From Paragorgia papillata (Eukaryota; Cnidaria; Anthozoa; Scleralcyonacea; Coralliidae): a stretch of 64,000 bases of DNA. The DNA is taken from the NCBI GenBank assembly GCA_035771165.1, contig JAWNZC010000322.1, positions 9,561,001 through 9,625,000 of the forward strand, written 5' to 3'. Under the pieces are notes generated by a model that worked only from the letters and a program-made list of their open reading frames with translations, made no database searches and was not told the DNA's origin. Below, piece after piece: positions 36,801 through 44,392 of the stretch; positions within the stretch are counted from its first letter, which is position 1, and the number at the start of each line of letters is the position of its first letter. The position numbers and the translations under genes were made by a program.

Positions 36801-37726
36801 TGGGAATCTCCTAGACCTCCCCTCAACATCTCAGCTATTGCAACAGCATATAGGAAACACTTGTTGTCCTTGTTTTTCGGATTGATGATGGCCTTTTTGT
36901 CCTGGATGACTTTTGGAAGGGGTTTGAAACCCTTTCCATTTAAAGGTCTATATTTTGTTATTAAAATATGAAGGCTTTCAACTAACCTTATTGACCATCC
37001 AGATCCCTTCTTTTGGTGGGCTGCCAGGTTTTCAAGCATCTCTTTTTTCATTATTTCATAATGTTCCCTAACATCTTCCTCTGTTATCATTGGCTTCATA
37101 TGGGTGGTGAAATAAAACTCATCAACATCTTCCCATCCAGCAGTATAATCATACTTTACAAGCTTGCACACCAGTGTTGGTTTTACCTTCTTAGGACCTT
37201 TAATACTGTTAATTAGGTTCTCAACAGTTTGTGTTGTTCTCTCTAAAAATACCGAAGGATCCCTAAATCCCTGTCCTGAAATTTCATACAAAGCTGCTTT
37301 CCCATTAGCGAAATCTCTAATGAGTTTTGGCTCTGTTTCCCTTAGTTTTTTGAATTCTCTTGTTCTTTTGTTGAAAATCCTTCCAAGCTTGTTCCCAAGT
37401 ACCTGTCTGGTTTTAGCAGTCTTAGCAGTCCCTTTCCACTTTAGCTGCCATCTTAATTTCTCAGCCAACTTTTCTGCTTTCCTTGTTGCTTTCCTAGCAA
37501 CCTGTTCTGCTTTCCTTGCTTCTTTTCTGGCAATCTGTTCCTGTTTCCTTGCTTCTTTCCTTACAATCTTTTCCTGCTTTTTGGCTTCCCTAAACTCCTT
37601 TTCCTGTTGAAGTTTAGCAAGCCTTTCAGGTTTAAACGGCTCCATTTTTCGATCTCTCTCACGTTGCCGTTGTTTTCGAAGACGGGCATTTTCCCGTTTT
37701 TCCAAAAGTTTAGTGTCAGTTTCCAT
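33830..37726 (-). CDS. Protein-primed family B DNA polymerase
   Basis: 1298 residues; replicates the element from a terminal protein. In order: a Lys/Arg-rich coiled coil (1-130); an OTU-like stretch (about 285-390) with NKCFLYA and NNHYATI at the positions of a Cys/His pair; a zinc knuckle C408/C411/H424/C428; exonuclease motifs I (D467-F-E469), II (HNSMNYD, 613-619) and III (Y783...D787); and polymerase motifs A (LDANNLYGNAM, 881-891), B (KLMNNSVFGKTMEN, about 1027) and C (TDTDS, 1126-1130). An HNH/endonuclease VII-like zinc motif (C568, C571, RDHNH 581-585, C598) lies between Exo I and II. All catalytic motifs are intact. The start at 37726 follows TATAATAAATGG. No separate terminal protein gene is seen; the basic N-terminus is a candidate. 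Confidence 0.95.
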   Translation of the reverse strand: METDTKLLEKRENARLRKQRQRERDRKMEPFKPERLAKLQQEKEFREAKKQEKIVRKEARKQEQIARKEARKAEQVARKATRKAEKLAEKLRWQLKWKGTAKTAKTRQVLGNKLGRIFNKRTREFKKLRETEPKLIRDFANGKAALYEISGQGFRDPSVFLERTTQTVENLINSIKGPKKVKPTLVCKLVKYDYTAGWEDVDEFYFTTHMKPMITEEDVREHYEIMKKEMLENLAAHQKKGSGWSIRLVESLHILITKYRPLNGKGFKPLPKVIQDKKAIINPKNKDNKCFLYAVAIAEMLRGGLGDSHLERCGPAVKEQAAKYNIKGLEFPLKIKDISKFEKMNKTNVNVFSFDFEIQKVFPMQTSRADYQNVVDLFWLNNHYATIKNKSRLFTSQVDNNEHKKFYCNFCLNPFRNEKNKDEHVLLCQKYDAQVQIFPTKGKNDIMGWSEKDYKKIQDVPFIIVYDFECLLKPLDTKEQSEDKSFTKKYQKHVPSGYCFQIICSDPTIYPGKVVSYTKKYEHEDIGKMFVEALELESKEIWETYMKTPKPIIISETQEKDFQSAVNCYVCGKELGKDRVRDHNHLSGEYRGPAHNICNYSMSNAKHIPVLAHNSMNYDMHHIIESLGETEGTITCIPKTDEEYISVSKKIWMDGGWHKKRLPDGNLKKKWVPLELRFLDSLKFMASSLSSLVNNLDSTAFVYTEKFFANHPEESVNLLKKKGVFPYDFMTDLKKLNYPQLPAKKEFYSKLNGTGISDEDYAHAQNVWKTFRCKTMGEYQELYNKLDTVLLGDVIQNFRKTSKETYGIDPMWTYTSPGLAWNSLQKMGQNLELLTDPDMYLFFEKSIRGGISTITHREGNANNKYMEEYKPEQESSFIEYLDANNLYGNAMRKPLPIGGFKWMSEEELVDWEKYLVETKDGEEGEGCFLEVDLEYPKDLHDLHNDLPFAAERLEINGVQKLVPNLNNKKKYTLHYRALKQCLKYKLKILKLHRGIKFVEKAWMKPFIDLNTRLRTEASNDFEKDFYKLMNNSVFGKTMENVRNRVDIRLVSWADQLEKLARRSNYKSINIFNENLGAVHMKKTYVNLNKPIFTGAAILDLSKITMYDFHYGYIKPKYGPKAQLLFTDTDSLCYEIKTEDFFKDISGDVKTHFDTSNFGKSHPSGIECGVNKKVPGMMKSETGAKQIKGFVGLRAKLYAIKMAEEKNLETGLMECKEEKRCKGIKKRVVQDEIKFGDYEKCLHSGKNLMKGMNTFRSYQHKVYTIHMNKIALNAEDDKRVIGEDGISTLAIGHYRTKNV

Positions 37727-37889
37727 TTATTATAGTGTTAAAAAAATTATTAAAAATACTTTAACAAAAATCGATTTAAAATCCTTACTAATAAAGGAAC
37801 CAAACAACATTATACTTCCTTTTTTTAACTTGTTTTTTGTAATCTTCGCAAATATCCTGTTGAAGTTAAGCCTTTCAGTTTCCGTTACA

Positions 37890-37913
37890 TTTCCTATTCA
37901 AAAGAATAGGAAA
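37890..37913. terminator. 3' hairpin after the 37950 gene
   Basis: Perfect 10-bp stem TTTCCTATTC/GAATAGGAAA with an AAAA loop, 36 nt past the stop at 37950. The stem sequence is related to those at 38707, 38906, 48185 and 50949. Confidence 0.65.
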
Positions 37914-37949
37914 TTTGAAGAATGAAGGTTCTCACTCCGTTCGAGGATT

Positions 37950-38369
37950 TCACTCTGCCTCGGAAGAACTCCGACTAACAGTTTGTATCTCACCCCTGTA
38001 AAGAATGAATGTTCCTTTTTTTATATAGTATGGAATACAACTAGGATTTTTATTTAAACAGGATGCTGCTCTGTAAATACTATGGAATTTTGTTTTTTTT
38101 CCATCCAAACCTGTAAATGTTATTCCAACAGGATTTTTAATTTGCTCTCTGTTGCATCTGTCAAAGATTTCATTCCTAACCAATGGAATATTAAGACTTT
38201 CACAGAGTGTTTTTAGGTCCATTTTGTAAGCCCCCTTTACCCCAATTTTTTTAGCTAGGGTTCTTAACTCTGATTTGGGGTGGTTGCAAATAGGGTTTTC
38301 CTCACGAATTTTTTTTAATTTTTCACCAAATTTTCTTCTTTCATCCATTCTTATTTTAAACATTTCCAT
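37950..38369 (-). CDS. Possible SAP/NUMOD-like DNA-binding protein
   Basis: 139 residues, unnamed. Residues about 32-62 (LRTLAKKIGVKGAYKMDLKT) resemble a SAP or Rho-N helix-turn-helix-like DNA-binding motif. Residues about 80-130 (a LDGKKTKFHSIYRAASCL core) resemble a NUMOD1-type helix-turn-helix module known from homing endonucleases. Both calls are by eye and tentative. A nucleic-acid-binding role is likely; no nuclease core is visible. The start is 7 nt after the stop of the 38377 gene, so they form a pair, closed by the hairpin at 37890. Confidence 0.6.
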   Translation of the reverse strand: MEMFKIRMDERRKFGEKLKKIREENPICNHPKSELRTLAKKIGVKGAYKMDLKTLCESLNIPLVRNEIFDRCNREQIKNPVGITFTGLDGKKTKFHSIYRAASCLNKNPSCIPYYIKKGTFILYRGEIQTVSRSSSEAE

Positions 38370-38376
38370 TGTTTTA

Positions 38377-38697
38377 TTATATTGGTTTTGGCGAAGTTTT
38401 TGGCAAAGTTTTTGGTGAAGTTTTTGGTGGGGTTTCAGAAGGCTTTGCCAACGAATTTGTTAAAGGAGGGTTTAAAGAAGGGTCTAAAGGTTTTGGAAAA
38501 TTTTTTTCCAAACATTTTTTTGAAGAAACACAAGAATAATTTTTTACTATTTTGTTTGTCCACCCTATTTGAATATTTCCCTCCATTGTTAAATCTTCCT
38601 TTCCAAAACTTATTCCAAATTGGAACCCCTTTCTTAGGGTATGGTTTTTGTTAAATTTTTCTTTTGGTTTTGCAATGCTGCTTTTAGAGTTTCCCAT
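38377..38697 (-). CDS. Probable N-myristoylated small protein with Pro/Lys-rich tail
   Basis: 106 residues. The N-terminus MGNSKSS fits the myristoylation signal MGxxxS. The C-terminal third is a KTSPKTLPKTSPKP-type Pro/Lys/Thr repeat that could be a linker. No enzyme motif. Myristoylation would direct it to membranes, which in a virus-like element suggests entry, assembly or inner-membrane contact; this is inference. AATAAA lies just before the ATG (TAATAAAAAATG). Confidence 0.6.
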   Translation of the reverse strand: MGNSKSSIAKPKEKFNKNHTLRKGFQFGISFGKEDLTMEGNIQIGWTNKIVKNYSCVSSKKCLEKNFPKPLDPSLNPPLTNSLAKPSETPPKTSPKTLPKTSPKPI

Positions 38698-38706
38698 TTT
38701 TTATTA

Positions 38707-38731
38707 TTTCCTAACCAACAAGATTAGGAAA
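38707..38731. terminator. 3' hairpin after the 49-codon gene
   Basis: About 8 bp of stem, TTTCCTAA/TTAGGAAA, 12 nt past the stop at 38743 and just before the next start at 38697. Confidence 0.55.
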
Positions 38732-38742
38732 CTAACAACTTT

Positions 38743-38892
38743 TCAGTTCCTGTGTGGGATTCCGTAGCTGTTTACAAACCATTTTTTATCAGTATCAAAT
38801 CTTTTTTCCCTTAGGGTCCAACTTTTTCTTAGGTTTTTGTTTATTCTATCTTTCCTTTTTTTTCTAACCCAACTAAAAATATTCCACCACAT
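38743..38892 (-). CDS. 49-residue basic, Trp-containing peptide
   Basis: Short gene below usual ORF cut-offs. The frame runs from the ATG at 38892 to TGA at 38743 and begins MWWNIFSWVRKKRKDR. It is strongly basic (many Lys/Arg) with an amphipathic Trp-rich N-terminus. Support: the ATG is preceded by TATAATAAATG exactly as for larger genes, and hairpins flank the frame on both sides (38906 upstream, 38707 downstream). A DNA-condensing, virion core or membrane-active peptide are all possible; no homologue is claimed. Confidence 0.55.
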   Translation of the reverse strand: MWWNIFSWVRKKRKDRINKNLRKSWTLREKRFDTDKKWFVNSYGIPHRN

Positions 38893-38905
38893 TTATTATA
38901 AAGAG

Positions 38906-38933
38906 TTTCCTAATCCAACAAAAGATTAGGAAA
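38906..38933. terminator. 3' hairpin after the 38960 gene
   Basis: Perfect 10-bp stem TTTCCTAATC/GATTAGGAAA with an 8-nt loop, 27 nt past the stop at 38960. The stem matches the 38707 one almost exactly. Confidence 0.7.
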
Positions 38934-38959
38934 ACAGTAAAAATTTAAGTAATAACAAC

Positions 38960-39481
38960 TCAACTGTTATTGGAATCAGCAACATTGCCACTATCGACAT
39001 TTTTGCTAGGATCCTGATTACTTTGTACAAACTCATTTTTATTTGATGGTTTTTTCACTTCAGCTTCACCCCGATCCCAAACATGTTTGGCTACTATTAT
39101 TCCACCACATAACAATCCAATCATTGGAATATAGGGCGATATTTTTGATACCAGGGATTTAACATCATCGCAAAATAGTTTGTTTGTTGATAATTCTTTA
39201 TCCAGTTTTTCATCATCTTTTATCAAATCTAACTGTTCCATTAACACTGAAAATTTGTTTATAAGGGTTTCTGTTAACACACTGTTAACTTTGTCTTGTT
39301 GTACCTGATCATAATTTAACTTAATTTTTTCAAGTGCCGCCAATGAGGCTTTTTTAAGATATGGTTCCGAATGTTTAATTTTTTTTTCGGAAGAAAGCCG
39401 GATAAGCTCTTCCCTAAGGTTTAAATTTAGCGGATCTTTAAATGGATCTTCTTGAAAGTCTTTATTTTGTTTTGGTTCCAT
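38960..39481 (-). CDS. Unknown protein with one membrane segment
   Basis: About 173 residues from the MEPKQ start at 39481; an upstream in-frame ATG at 39508 would add nine. I prefer 39481 because it follows AAATAAAT-type sequence and overlaps the previous gene by only 20 nt. The N-terminal two-thirds is acidic, Lys/Leu-rich and helical. One hydrophobic segment (about YIPMIGLLCGGIIVA) lies near residue 120-135 and a polar Asn/Ser tail follows. No family recognised. It ends the integrase - membrane-protein - this gene cluster, with the hairpin at 38906 after it. Confidence 0.6.
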   Translation of the reverse strand: MEPKQNKDFQEDPFKDPLNLNLREELIRLSSEKKIKHSEPYLKKASLAALEKIKLNYDQVQQDKVNSVLTETLINKFSVLMEQLDLIKDDEKLDKELSTNKLFCDDVKSLVSKISPYIPMIGLLCGGIIVAKHVWDRGEAEVKKPSNKNEFVQSNQDPSKNVDSGNVADSNNS

Positions 39482-40766
39482 ATTTATCTTTGTATTCTTT
39501 GTAAACAATATAGGTGAGTCCTATTGCAAGAACCCACAAATTCTTTGCCAACCATGCTATTCCTTTTGCTCCCCAAGATAATGCAGTTGCAAGTATGTTT
39601 AAAATTGGAACCAATATAGGCAAAGCAGTTTTTGCAAGTTTTGCTAAAGCCTTTCCTAATGCTCCTGTTGCCTTTGCAGCTGTTACAACCCCTGCTTTCC
39701 CAGCCAGTGCCACTGTTGTTATAATTCCAGCGATGGAAATGGCTATTGCAGCTGTTACACCCATATTTTCTTTTGCCCATTCTTTAAATTTTTCAAACCG
39801 TGTTAAGGTATGGTTTTTAATCCTTTCTTTTGTTTCTTCATATTTTGGTTCCATATTAGCCTCTAGCCTAAGAGAGTCAGATTTAAGTTTACACACATTT
39901 GCGAAATTTGTATTATGTTGTTTTTTCTTTGCATCTGTCTCCTTATTGGCTAGGTCTGTATAGTAATCTACATTAGTATCTAGAGCCCCAGTTGCCTCCT
40001 CAACAGATCCTTTGGGGTTCAAAATTCCAGCCAAATTACGTAATCTTTCGGTGTTTTCTTTACTACTTTCACCACTACTTTCTAGTTCATCCTGTAATAT
40101 TATGACTTCATTTTCTAGGTCTTCGGCAACTGTTTTTTGAACTGCTTCGGCGGCTTGGGGGCTTATTTTTTGTTCATTTTCTATAATTCCAGCTCCAGTT
40201 TTTAAATATTCACCACTTGCTTTTTTTAACAAATTTTTAAATATTTTAATTTTGTTCTCAACTTTTGTTCCTTTTCCTTTGGAGTACTCAAAATTGCCGG
40301 TATTGGCATCTCTAACCAAAACTAGTACACCTTCAAACTTAAGTCCATCAATCTCAAATGTTTTTGGATCGTAGGTAAATATACTTTTTTCATACAACTT
40401 TTTTCCACTACCTTTCTTATTTACTGTTTGACTTAACTCATCATAAAAAAAGTTTTTTTTTGTTCTTGTAGCGTCTAAACTTTGTCTTCTGGACTCGCCT
40501 GCTACAAAGGTTTTCAGTCTTTTTTGAAATAATTTATCCGACTCATCTTTATATTGTACAGGTTTTTTACTAAGTCTTTCCCTCATTTCATTTCTTTCAT
40601 TTTCACCAACTAGTGTAGGACCATCATCAAAAACCTCATTATATTTATCAAAAAGTTTGTCAAGCTCTTCAAAATAGGAAGGGCCAAAAGATGTCTCAGC
40701 CTCCTCTTCTTGTTGTTCTGCGACATTATTAGGTTTTAAATTTTGTAGTTCAATAGTTTCAGTCAT
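39462..40766 (-). CDS. Putative virion membrane-active structural protein
   Basis: 434 residues. The N-terminal 300 residues are acidic, charged and helical. The C-terminal 110 residues are strongly hydrophobic and amphipathic: a Gly/Ala-rich helix around residue 345-360, then GKALAKLAKTALPILVPILN and ALSWGAKGIAWLAKNLWVLA segments ending at a basic tail. Polinton-like proteins of this shape (long polar region, hydrophobic C-terminus) are common in invertebrate genomes; I suggest, without proof, a membrane-disrupting or internal virion protein. Its start overlaps the integrase stop by 8 nt. Confidence 0.65.
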   Translation of the reverse strand: MTETIELQNLKPNNVAEQQEEEAETSFGPSYFEELDKLFDKYNEVFDDGPTLVGENERNEMRERLSKKPVQYKDESDKLFQKRLKTFVAGESRRQSLDATRTKKNFFYDELSQTVNKKGSGKKLYEKSIFTYDPKTFEIDGLKFEGVLVLVRDANTGNFEYSKGKGTKVENKIKIFKNLLKKASGEYLKTGAGIIENEQKISPQAAEAVQKTVAEDLENEVIILQDELESSGESSKENTERLRNLAGILNPKGSVEEATGALDTNVDYYTDLANKETDAKKKQHNTNFANVCKLKSDSLRLEANMEPKYEETKERIKNHTLTRFEKFKEWAKENMGVTAAIAISIAGIITTVALAGKAGVVTAAKATGALGKALAKLAKTALPILVPILNILATALSWGAKGIAWLAKNLWVLAIGLTYIVYKEYKDKYGTKTK

Positions 40767-41739
40767 TTATTTGGGAACCAATAACTTTAACAAGTTCTTC
40801 ACTGTAAAATTTTCCTAAAATATCCTCATCAGAGTCCCGAATTTTATACATAACAGGATTTCCCCTAAAAACAGCTGACACCGTAAAAATTTCATCCGTA
40901 AAATTTGGATCATATCCTTTTGAAAATTTTTTTCTATATTTTTGTATTCTTACATGATCTCCAGTTTTAAATTTAGGTTTTACACTACCTTCAAGGGGTG
41001 GAATTCCATACAGTGTAAAAAAAACTTTGGATTGGTTTTCATCATTAACATCTTTTGGCTTCATTTTAATTGTGCTATGTGTTGTGTTGTTGTAACTTGC
41101 GGTAAATTTGTCAAGGGTGTTTAACCACTTTTTATTCCCTGTAAATGTAAAATATTTCCACATCCTGGTTTTTAATGTCCGGTTAAATCTTTCTACAACA
41201 GCTGCCTTACGTTCTGATCTTGCGGAAAAATAGTGGATGCCAAAAGATTTTAAAAGGGTTTTTACCCCCACATTGTAAAACTCCTTCCCTTCATCAAATT
41301 GGACCGTTTCTGGATATTTGCCAAATCTTTCCTTAAATTCAGACAACATTTTGGAAACACCAGCAACCATACTTATTGTGTTTTTTCTGTGGACTGGAAC
41401 TGAAAATCCAAATCTGCTTAAAATTTCTATTCCTGTTAATATCCACTTTTGATCATTATTTTCAGAACCAAATTTAGCAACATCAACAAGATCCATTTGG
41501 AGTTGGTCAGCAAGATTTTTAACAAATGTTTTTTGATATCTTCTTGGTTTTCTAATAGGTTTGTGCAATGTAAATACCCTTTGGTAATGTAACCACTCCC
41601 GGACTAACTTTCTTGAAACACCTTCAACATTTTGGTCTAATGCTGTTTGGTAAAGTTTTTCCATGGATTGGTAACCTGTTACAGGATTATAATATATATC
41701 CCGAAGTTCAAGGTCAATGAGTAAAAGTTTATCATCCAT
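40759..41739 (-). CDS. Retroviral-type (DDE) integrase
   Basis: 326 residues. Catalytic triad: D83 (QMDLVDV), D149 (VQFDEGKEF) and E183 (AAVVERFNRTLK), so D-65-D-33-E by residues between. An N-terminal helical segment precedes the core, and residues about 255-320 (FKTGDHVRIQKYRKKF onward) look like an SH3/chromo-like C-terminal domain. This is the Polinton INT that makes the 6-bp staggered insertion. It starts 18 bp from the divergent gene at 41758. Confidence 0.95.
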   Translation of the reverse strand: MDDKLLLIDLELRDIYYNPVTGYQSMEKLYQTALDQNVEGVSRKLVREWLHYQRVFTLHKPIRKPRRYQKTFVKNLADQLQMDLVDVAKFGSENNDQKWILTGIEILSRFGFSVPVHRKNTISMVAGVSKMLSEFKERFGKYPETVQFDEGKEFYNVGVKTLLKSFGIHYFSARSERKAAVVERFNRTLKTRMWKYFTFTGNKKWLNTLDKFTASYNNTTHSTIKMKPKDVNDENQSKVFFTLYGIPPLEGSVKPKFKTGDHVRIQKYRKKFSKGYDPNFTDEIFTVSAVFRGNPVMYKIRDSDEDILGKFYSEELVKVIGSQIND

Positions 41740-41757
41740 TTTTTATTTAAATAATAA
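41740..41757. promoter_or_regulatory. 18-bp bidirectional promoter gap
   Basis: TTTTTATTTAAATAATAA separates the divergent integrase (minus) and 467-codon (plus) genes. It supplies an AATAAA-type block to both: minus reads AAATAAAAA before ATG, plus reads AATAATAA before ATG. Because no gene ends here, the AATAAA blocks cannot be poly(A) signals for an upstream gene, so they are better read as start elements. Confidence 0.6.
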
Positions 41758-43161
41758 ATGGACCTTAAGACAGAGTTTTTAAAAACTTACCCAAATGCTG
41801 ATTTGACAAGATTTAAATTTGGTAAGAAGATATTTTTTTTAAAGAATGAATTTTTAATGGACACCGAAAGTGATGAGTTTAAAAGGAACAAAAATTACAC
41901 ACAATATTTATATTGGCCAAAAGGTTGGGGAATTCATGGAACTGTCCAGAGTTTTTCAAAACAACCAGAATGTTCAGTAAACCTAAACAGAGTTATACTA
42001 TTTGTTAACAAAAAGGAAAGTTTTGTTTTAGACTTGGACCCAATAGACTCAACTTTTTCAGAACCCGCAAAGGTAAGAAATCCTGACCTAAATGACTTTC
42101 TTACAATTCCATATTTTACAGCCATTGCAGCTTCTTATGTTGCAAGTTATTTGTGTGGGGTGTCTAACAAACATTTTAAAAATGGTTTTGAAAGGTTTAG
42201 GTCTCCTTTTTTAACAAGTATTGCCCATTACCATTATGTTTTCCAGGTGAGAAGATTTTTAAAGCATCCCAACAAACTTAGAAGATATCTTACAAGTGAT
42301 GTCATAAAAATTTTACAACATAACCCTAATGATGTTTGGATCCAGAAAATAAGTAATTCTACACAGAGTGCCAAAGATTTTACACAAGATATGAAGGACC
42401 TTGGATATGAAGTTAGGTATGTAAAGTTGGAGCAAAAAAGTTTTGGAAGGGTAAACACATACGAGGAGTTGGTATCCACTTCCAAAAGACATCCCAATGA
42501 TTTTAAACACTTTGTTCCAAAAAGTAGCAATGGTCTTACACCATTGGGTCAAAAGCTATTCCAACAATCCTTAGAATCTTTTGTTTACTGTGTGTTGGGG
42601 GCCCAGGCAAAAACAAGGTGGGTCATTGTTGGGCAAGGTGCTAAAAGTTTACAAACACAAGAGGTGTTTAAAAAGTTAATGGAAGATACCATAGCACAAG
42701 ATGATATCACTGTAAGCATTAGTAATATGAGGCAGGCAATAAAGTCTACCAATGTTGTCTTAAATTTTGCGGTGTCTCCAGGTTTAATTTTAATACCTAG
42801 CGATCTTAAAATTTTAATTAATCCTGTGGTTGGGTTTAACAATGTTCTTACCATGGCTACTGACAAAATGGTGCTTGGATTTAACCAAAATTTAAATTTA
42901 AATTTCAAACCTTCTTTAGAAAAAGAATCTTTGGTCCGAGGCAAAGCCAAAGTGAGAACCCCTTCTACAGCCTTTCAAAAATATTTGGCAAAGCCGGAGC
43001 GAGCCGAGTGGAGTGAGACCCCTGAAAAATCCTGGAAAAAAACATACAAAGAAGGAAATTTTGCACCCTCAGAAATAACAAGGAATGATAACAGATTACC
43101 AGAAGTTTTTGGAGCTTCCATAACACTTGTTTTTTTAATTTTTAAAGTTTTATCATTATAA
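41758..43161 (+). CDS. Large protein of unknown function with hydrophobic tail
   Basis: 467 residues, the only large plus-strand gene. No motif recognised. The sequence is soluble and mixed alpha/beta in look up to about residue 400. A basic/Ser-rich stretch follows (ARPs around residue 405-440), and the last ~15 residues are hydrophobic (GASITLVFLIFKVLSL), suggesting a tail anchor. It forms a two-gene block with the gene at 43170 (8-nt gap) and is divergent from the integrase. Expressed in the opposite direction to most structural genes, it may belong to a regulatory or early group; this is inference. Confidence 0.6.
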   Translation: MDLKTEFLKTYPNADLTRFKFGKKIFFLKNEFLMDTESDEFKRNKNYTQYLYWPKGWGIHGTVQSFSKQPECSVNLNRVILFVNKKESFVLDLDPIDSTFSEPAKVRNPDLNDFLTIPYFTAIAASYVASYLCGVSNKHFKNGFERFRSPFLTSIAHYHYVFQVRRFLKHPNKLRRYLTSDVIKILQHNPNDVWIQKISNSTQSAKDFTQDMKDLGYEVRYVKLEQKSFGRVNTYEELVSTSKRHPNDFKHFVPKSSNGLTPLGQKLFQQSLESFVYCVLGAQAKTRWVIVGQGAKSLQTQEVFKKLMEDTIAQDDITVSISNMRQAIKSTNVVLNFAVSPGLILIPSDLKILINPVVGFNNVLTMATDKMVLGFNQNLNLNFKPSLEKESLVRGKAKVRTPSTAFQKYLAKPERAEWSETPEKSWKKTYKEGNFAPSEITRNDNRLPEVFGASITLVFLIFKVLSL

Positions 43162-43169
43162 TAAAAGGA

Positions 43170-43934
43170 ATGACTCAAATGTTAAATATTAACATCAAAA
43201 TTTTACCAACTTTAAACCTTTTCTTGGAAAACCATAAAAATGGTCCTAATGTCAGCCGTTGTTGTGGGGAAAGACTGGAAGAAATGGATGGGCACGAATT
43301 TTGCCCAAAATGTGGAGTGGTAGGATCAGCATTGCTAAAACAGGGTTATGTGGATCCGAACCGGGGATGGGGACTTCCTAAAGGGGTGCCTAAAGGGGTG
43401 GTGGTGGACAGCCTTAACGTTAGAAGTTTAAAGAAAATGTATCTAGAAATGTTACCAGAACATGAAGCAGAACCTTCCCTTAACCCTTACTCAAAGAAAA
43501 GTAAATATTTGACTTGTGCTTGTAGATGGCTGTGCGATTATGAGGATGGACAGTATTTTGTATACCACAGATGTTTGTGTAAATGCGACAAACCCGTGTG
43601 TATCTGTATTTGTCCAACCCAAAACCCAATACCACCCCAAAAAGAACCAAAATTTGTTGTACTAAAACTTATAGAATATTTTGAAAAAAATTTTGAAACC
43701 CTTAAAGAACAAGGTTTGGTTACAAGGCATCCCATGAAAAAACATGTATTGTATGCCATTCTTGCAATATGCCAAAGAGATCTTTTAAAAACTTTAACAA
43801 TACCACCATTTAAAAATCCTGAAAAATCTTTTGGAGTAATAGAATATATTTTAAATTTTGAAGGTGTTAAAGAACTCCCTAAAACATCTTTTCAAATTTT
43901 TAAGTATATGTTATCAAAGATCCAAAAAGAATAA
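43170..43934 (+). CDS. Cys-rich protein with TFIIB-like zinc ribbon
   Basis: 254 residues. The N-terminus carries CCGERLEE...CPKCGVVG (C31, C32, C45, C48), like the zinc ribbon of TFIIB-type factors, although the first pair is CC rather than C-x2-C, so a nearby His may take part. Residues 116-148 hold nine Cys and one His (CACRWLC, CLCKC, CICIC), a dense second metal site. The C-terminal 90 residues are helical. A transcription or nucleic-acid role is likely but not proved. The ATG follows TATAATAAAAGGA. It converges on the 43979 gene and shares its hairpin. Confidence 0.65.
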   Translation: MTQMLNINIKILPTLNLFLENHKNGPNVSRCCGERLEEMDGHEFCPKCGVVGSALLKQGYVDPNRGWGLPKGVPKGVVVDSLNVRSLKKMYLEMLPEHEAEPSLNPYSKKSKYLTCACRWLCDYEDGQYFVYHRCLCKCDKPVCICICPTQNPIPPQKEPKFVVLKLIEYFEKNFETLKEQGLVTRHPMKKHVLYAILAICQRDLLKTLTIPPFKNPEKSFGVIEYILNFEGVKELPKTSFQIFKYMLSKIQKE

Positions 43935-43944
43935 ACAGTTTAAT

Positions 43945-43971
43945 ATTTTGTAACCCAAAAAGTTACAAAAT
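43945..43971. terminator. 3' hairpin shared by convergent genes
   Basis: 10-bp stem ATTTTGTAAC/GTTACAAAAT with a 7-nt loop, 10 nt past the plus-strand stop (43934) and 7 nt past the minus-strand stop (43979). Confidence 0.75.
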
Positions 43972-43978
43972 TTTTACC

Positions 43979-44377
43979 CTAAACAAATCTTGACAACAAC
44001 CATCCAGCACCTGTTCCAGAAAGTGTTACAGCAATAATTTGGTATTTTTCCATTTCTTCACTTGGTTGGTAAAAATCCTCAAGTTTTGGTTCGGTTGGGG
44101 TGTCCTGTAAAATTTTATGAAGTTCTTGGAATGCTTTTGATGTATCTTGCATATTGTACCCCGCAGTCCTTATTTCATCCTGTAATTCTCTTTGTCTGTC
44201 CTTCCTTTTAATTTCTTTTTCAAAAAACTTTTCATGAGCTTTTTGGAGTTCTTCTGTTGCCAAATTATGTCTTTTTGCCTCTTTAGCAAAACCATCTTTG
44301 TTAAATGATTGAAACAGGTATCCAGCACCTGCAAAGGCAATAGCATTAAACAACCCTCCTGCTACCATTGATGCCAT
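43979..44377 (-). CDS. Small membrane protein with central coiled coil
   Basis: 132 residues. N-terminal hydrophobic stretch (MASMVAGGLFNAIAFAGAGY), a charged coiled coil (about 30-80), and a C-terminal membrane segment (about IIAVTLSGTGAGWLLSRF). Proteins of this plan accompany capsid genes in many invertebrate Polintons as I recall; function unknown. The start follows TTAATAAATGG. Confidence 0.65.
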   Translation of the reverse strand: MASMVAGGLFNAIAFAGAGYLFQSFNKDGFAKEAKRHNLATEELQKAHEKFFEKEIKRKDRQRELQDEIRTAGYNMQDTSKAFQELHKILQDTPTEPKLEDFYQPSEEMEKYQIIAVTLSGTGAGWLLSRFV

Positions 44378-44392
44378 TTATTAATTTTGTTT

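Noticed and set aside
37736..37813. 26-codon hydrophobic frame on the minus strand before PolB
   Set aside because: No AATAAA before its ATG and no hairpin after it, unlike the two accepted short genes.
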